The notes under the pieces were generated by a model. The model did no database searches. It saw only the letters and a list, made by a program, of their open reading frames with translations, and was not told the DNA's origin. From Portulaca oleracea (taxonomy: Eukaryota > Streptophyta > Magnoliopsida > Caryophyllales > Portulacaceae), in NCBI GenBank assembly GCA_029582165.1, contig CM055879.1, positions 36,737,330 through 36,801,329 of the forward strand: 64,000 nt of DNA, written 5' to 3'. Below, one piece after another: positions 61,138 through 64,000 of the stretch. Position numbers and translations under genes: made by a program. Positions within the stretch are counted from its first letter, which is position 1; every line of letters begins with the position of its first letter.

Positions 61138-61236
61138 GATATCCCATTCTCACATGTTCCCTACCACTATCCTATCGAACAACACATATCTATCTCATCC
61201 AAACAGCTCCTTAGTGAGTAAGAAAGAACGAGCAAC

Positions 61237-61794
61237 ATGAAGAGCAAAGATAGGAGATCCCTTTGTGAAGAATCCATGCTTGTCTTCGTTAACATCTTGA
61301 AACTCTCCTCTCTTTCTCTTGCTCGTAGAACAACCCTTGTCCCCAGATCATCATCATCACCATCCGATCATCATCATCAAAACCCACTTCCTAAACACAA
61401 GATTGATGATCATGATCATAATCGCAATCATGATGATTATCAGGGCAGGAGTCCACCATCCATCCCTGAGCCTGAGCCACAGAGGATGAGGAGCAAGAGG
61501 TCCCAGAAGCCAGAGCAACCCCCAGAGTCAAAGCTATCGTATGTGATGGTCCCAGAGGAGGATCATGATCATCTGGCTGCAGCCTCATTCTCCACCGTTG
61601 ATGGGCAGTTCTCTGATTACATCAGACGGTTCCATGAGAAGACAAAGAATGACCTACAAAATGCGATGGTGGAGGGGAAAGCAGCAGATTACATAAAGAG
61701 GTTCCATGAGAAGAACTTGAATGACTTGAATAATGAGTCCATGAGGAGACCCCGTTTCGTGTTGCCTCCCCCACCTCCTAAAGTATTCAAATAG
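61237..61794 (+). CDS. Uncharacterised plant protein with two DYIxRFHEK motifs (185 aa)
   Basis: Single exon, ATG in context CAACATGAAG, stop TAG. The N-terminus (VFVNILKLSSLSLARRT) is mildly hydrophobic. Residues 38-70 are Ser/His/Asp-rich, partly from GATCAT-type repeats. Residues 71-98 are Pro/Glu/Arg-rich. A duplicated motif follows: FSDYIRRFHEKTKNDL (125-140) and AADYIKRFHEKNLNDL (149-164), 24 residues apart. The end is PPPPPKVFK. The motif recalls the short RRFxE helix of DUF761-type proteins but I am not certain of the link. No enzyme motif. Probably regulatory or interaction-based; inference only. Confidence 0.72.
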   Translation: MKSKDRRSLCEESMLVFVNILKLSSLSLARRTTLVPRSSSSPSDHHHQNPLPKHKIDDHDHNRNHDDYQGRSPPSIPEPEPQRMRSKRSQKPEQPPESKLSYVMVPEEDHDHLAAASFSTVDGQFSDYIRRFHEKTKNDLQNAMVEGKAADYIKRFHEKNLNDLNNESMRRPRFVLPPPPPKVFK

Positions 61795-62109
61795 TCATGC
61801 ATCCTCAATTCTTTTTTCTTTTTTTTTAAAAAGGAAATAATTATTATGGTTATAAATAACTTTAGAGATCATATTTCAAGGTGTACAGATTTGTATCACA
61901 AGGTGAGTTTCATATCTACTAAGAGTATTTTGCTACCTTGTTCCTTTTTCTTTTTTATTATTATTTTTATTTTTTGGGGTTTATAGGAAAGGGCATGTAT
62001 CATTTATTTATAAATAATTGTTATTTTGAAGCTTTATCAGTAAAAGCTGATAGGATTGAAGTTTGTTCAACAGTATGTTAGTATGTATGTCGTCAGTCGA
62101 CCAGCTTAA

Positions 62110-62229
62110 GGCATCGTTCTTTTATGCGTTAACGCAGCCAAACGCAACGCAACATAACGCAAATTATCATCACTTTTTAACCATTTCCAACGCAACTAAA
62201 CGTAACGCAACGCACAAAAGAACGATGCC
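62110..62229. mobile_element. Short, well-preserved PIF/Harbinger-like MITE (TTTTATGCG family)
   Basis: 120 bp between TAA at 62107-62109 and 62230-62232. Left GGCATCGTTCTTTTATGCGT; the complement of the right end reads GGCATCGTTCTTTTGTGCGT, one mismatch in 20. The interior is AACGCAACGCAAC words. Best-defined member of its family here. Confidence 0.88.
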
Positions 62230-62704
62230 TAATTTGATAGTTGATGATATGCCAAGTTTTCTACATGTTTGATATTTATTTTTTTGTTTATGATATTTCT
62301 AAAAAGAACTAGGACAAACAAATTTTTAGGTAGTCTCTGCAAAGGTTGTTAGAGTCGGGATTCTAACTCGAATCCATGGGGTAGTTAAGATCAAAATTAA
62401 TCCACATGGATTGGAATGTAGATATTAGAATAGCATCGAATATTTTGGATCATAAAATCATAGGATCGTAGATCAGGATCAAGATTTTAATAACTATGAT
62501 CTCTGCAAGCAAGTTAGATCCAACAACTAATCCTTTTCTTTATTCCTATTCCTCTATTTTCTTATACGTCTGAAAAAAGAATATGAAAGAGACTACCTTA
62601 CTAGATGAATAAGGTGTATCTAAGAAACTCTTTATCAAGTGTTAGTTTGGGGTGCGCTAAATCTCACTTCAGCAATATACCTATTTTGGCTATATTAGTC
62701 GACA

Positions 62705-62764
<60 letters not shown>
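62705..62764. repeat. (ATT)n microsatellite, about 20 units
   Basis: Perfect trinucleotide run of about 60 bp. Confidence 0.95.
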
Positions 62765-62765
<1 letters not shown>

Positions 62766-64000
62766 CATGTGTCTTGTTATTCTACACTTAAGTTTCATAA
62801 AAGAAAAGGATAGTGAGTAGTGACTAGTGAATTAGGTCCGTTGAAAAAAAAAATGTAAAAAGAACATGGAGCTATCGTCATATGACATCAAAGCCCAACA
62901 CATCCTCTCCTTGGGCCAACCTTTACATCTTCTCCTTGGGTATCAACGTCATATGATAGGGCCGCCCATCCTTAATGGGCCTGCTTTTCTGGCCCAGAGA
63001 TTAACTCACTCTTCATTGTTTTTTCTGCTTATGGCTCTTTTTTTTTTCCTGTTATCATTCGACCATATAGATATTTATGTTACTTTGGCAATGACAAAAT
63101 TTTCTCTTACCCTAATATTTAAATTTATCTAATATAGAAAAAAGTTGATGTGATGCGAACCCAATTTTGACATTAGCGATTGACCGAATATTCATACATA
63201 ATATTTCTTTTTGTATTGTCTGATCGCCAGCTCTATCTATCTGTCGTTTTTGGATTGAGAAAGGGGGGAAATGGAAAACTAACTATTCTTCTGACCCAAA
63301 AAAAAAAAAACATTTGAATCATAAAGAAAGTCTCAATTTTTCTGAGTATTGGCCTTCAAATTGAGTAATAAAACTAATCAATGTCCAACCAAAACAACGA
63401 TTTGTACCATGTTTAAAAGTTACCTTATCATGAGATGAGATCATTGTACTCCCTTAAACTAGCCAATTATACATTAATAAACTACTACAAACAAGTTATG
63501 TCATACCAATATTTCCTTCTTTTTTTTTTGGGTAGATGAGAGGCTCTAACAAATCAACATATATCCTTTGCCACCTTTGGTAGGTATGAGACAATCTTAA
63601 TGCTATCATAATGTCATCTCACGTAATGAAGATGCCATAAGCGCTTTAAATATGATATTTATAAGATAAATTAAACTAAAATTAAAATTAATATTCTGAA
63701 ATTTTGTCTAAAGCGAAACATAAAAAAATCAAATGTATTAGAAATTATTCGCTACCAAAAAAACTTCACGATAAAAAAAGCACATAAAATTTATATGATA
63801 GATCTAATGAGCTCCACTTCTTATATGGTTGGCTTATTGGCTAACCAACAAAGAGGGTATCTTCATGTTGATTTTGACAAGACAATTAAAGATAGATCTC
63901 CACAAAATTACTTCAAAGATACTATTTAAACATGTCCAATGACAAGAGAGAAAGATAAGGACCTTCACTTGCTATTCTCTCCACAAATTCTTTTATGAAT

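Larger units (their letters stand above)
61795..64000. other. Intergenic to the right edge
   Basis: 61795-62060 is the likely 3' UTR of the 61237 gene. A MITE lies at 62110-62229, an (ATT)n run at 62705-62764 and a hAT-like fragment at about 63130-63235. No gene supported. Confidence 0.5.

Noticed and set aside
62866..63132. 88-codon frame near the right edge
   Set aside because: No motif, no promoter evidence, AT-rich tail of random hydrophobic codons.

Overview
This is nuclear DNA of a flowering plant. Genes have GT-AG introns, spacing is AT-rich and MITE-dense, and the gene families are plant-specific (CLE peptide, TWISTED DWARF1-type FKBP, plant sorbitol dehydrogenase). Two TIR-NB-LRR genes with a C-terminal jelly-roll domain argue for a eudicot rather than a grass. 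I cannot name the species. All exon boundaries were read by eye from splice sites, reading frame and, where a paralogue exists, comparison with it.

Layout. 1-14.2 kb is a small oxidoreductase block. It holds the 3' part of an aldo-keto reductase gene (+, exon 1 off the left edge), a complete NAD-type sorbitol dehydrogenase (-, six exons, 363 aa), two small uncharacterised basic proteins (+, at 9.1 and 11.5 kb) and a second, complete aldo-keto reductase (-, four exons, 327 aa). 16.5-39.3 kb is a head-to-tail pair of TIR-NB-LRR resistance-type genes on the minus strand with matching five-exon structures. The first (TNL-A, 1545 aa) carries a tandem duplication of its nucleotide-binding subdomain; the second (TNL-B, 1368 aa) has one. 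Between them, a 4.9 kb Ty1/copia element with 5-bp target duplications and a broken gag-pol sits in the 3' flank of TNL-B. 41.1-45.9 kb is a TWD1/FKBP42 gene (-, seven coding exons, 367 aa, one GC-AG intron). 48.0-50.8 kb is a CLE signalling-peptide gene whose intron lies one residue after the CLE motif. 51.3-53.5 kb is a decayed LINE tail split by a long-TIR Mutator-like element. 55.0-59.0 kb is a PP2A catalytic subunit gene (+, six exons, 306 aa) with three short upstream ORFs. 61.2-61.8 kb is a 185-aa protein of unknown function with a duplicated motif.

The other strong theme is small DNA transposons. I could place ends and target duplications for many: TAA-flanked PIF/Harbinger-like, 8-bp hAT-like, 9-10-bp Mutator-like and TA-flanked Stowaway-like elements. 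Several sit inside introns or against core promoters. One hAT-like element appears to have duplicated the TATA box of the 61.2 kb gene, and one Stowaway-like element ends about 33 bp upstream of the TNL-A TATA box. The best candidate for something unusual is TNL-A, with two consecutive P-loop/kinase-2/RNBS-B modules ahead of a single ARC region, in frame throughout.

The genes do not form one pathway. The AKR-SDH-AKR block could share polyol or carbonyl metabolism, the TNL pair is an immune-receptor cluster, and TWD1, CLE and PP2A are unrelated signalling or housekeeping genes.
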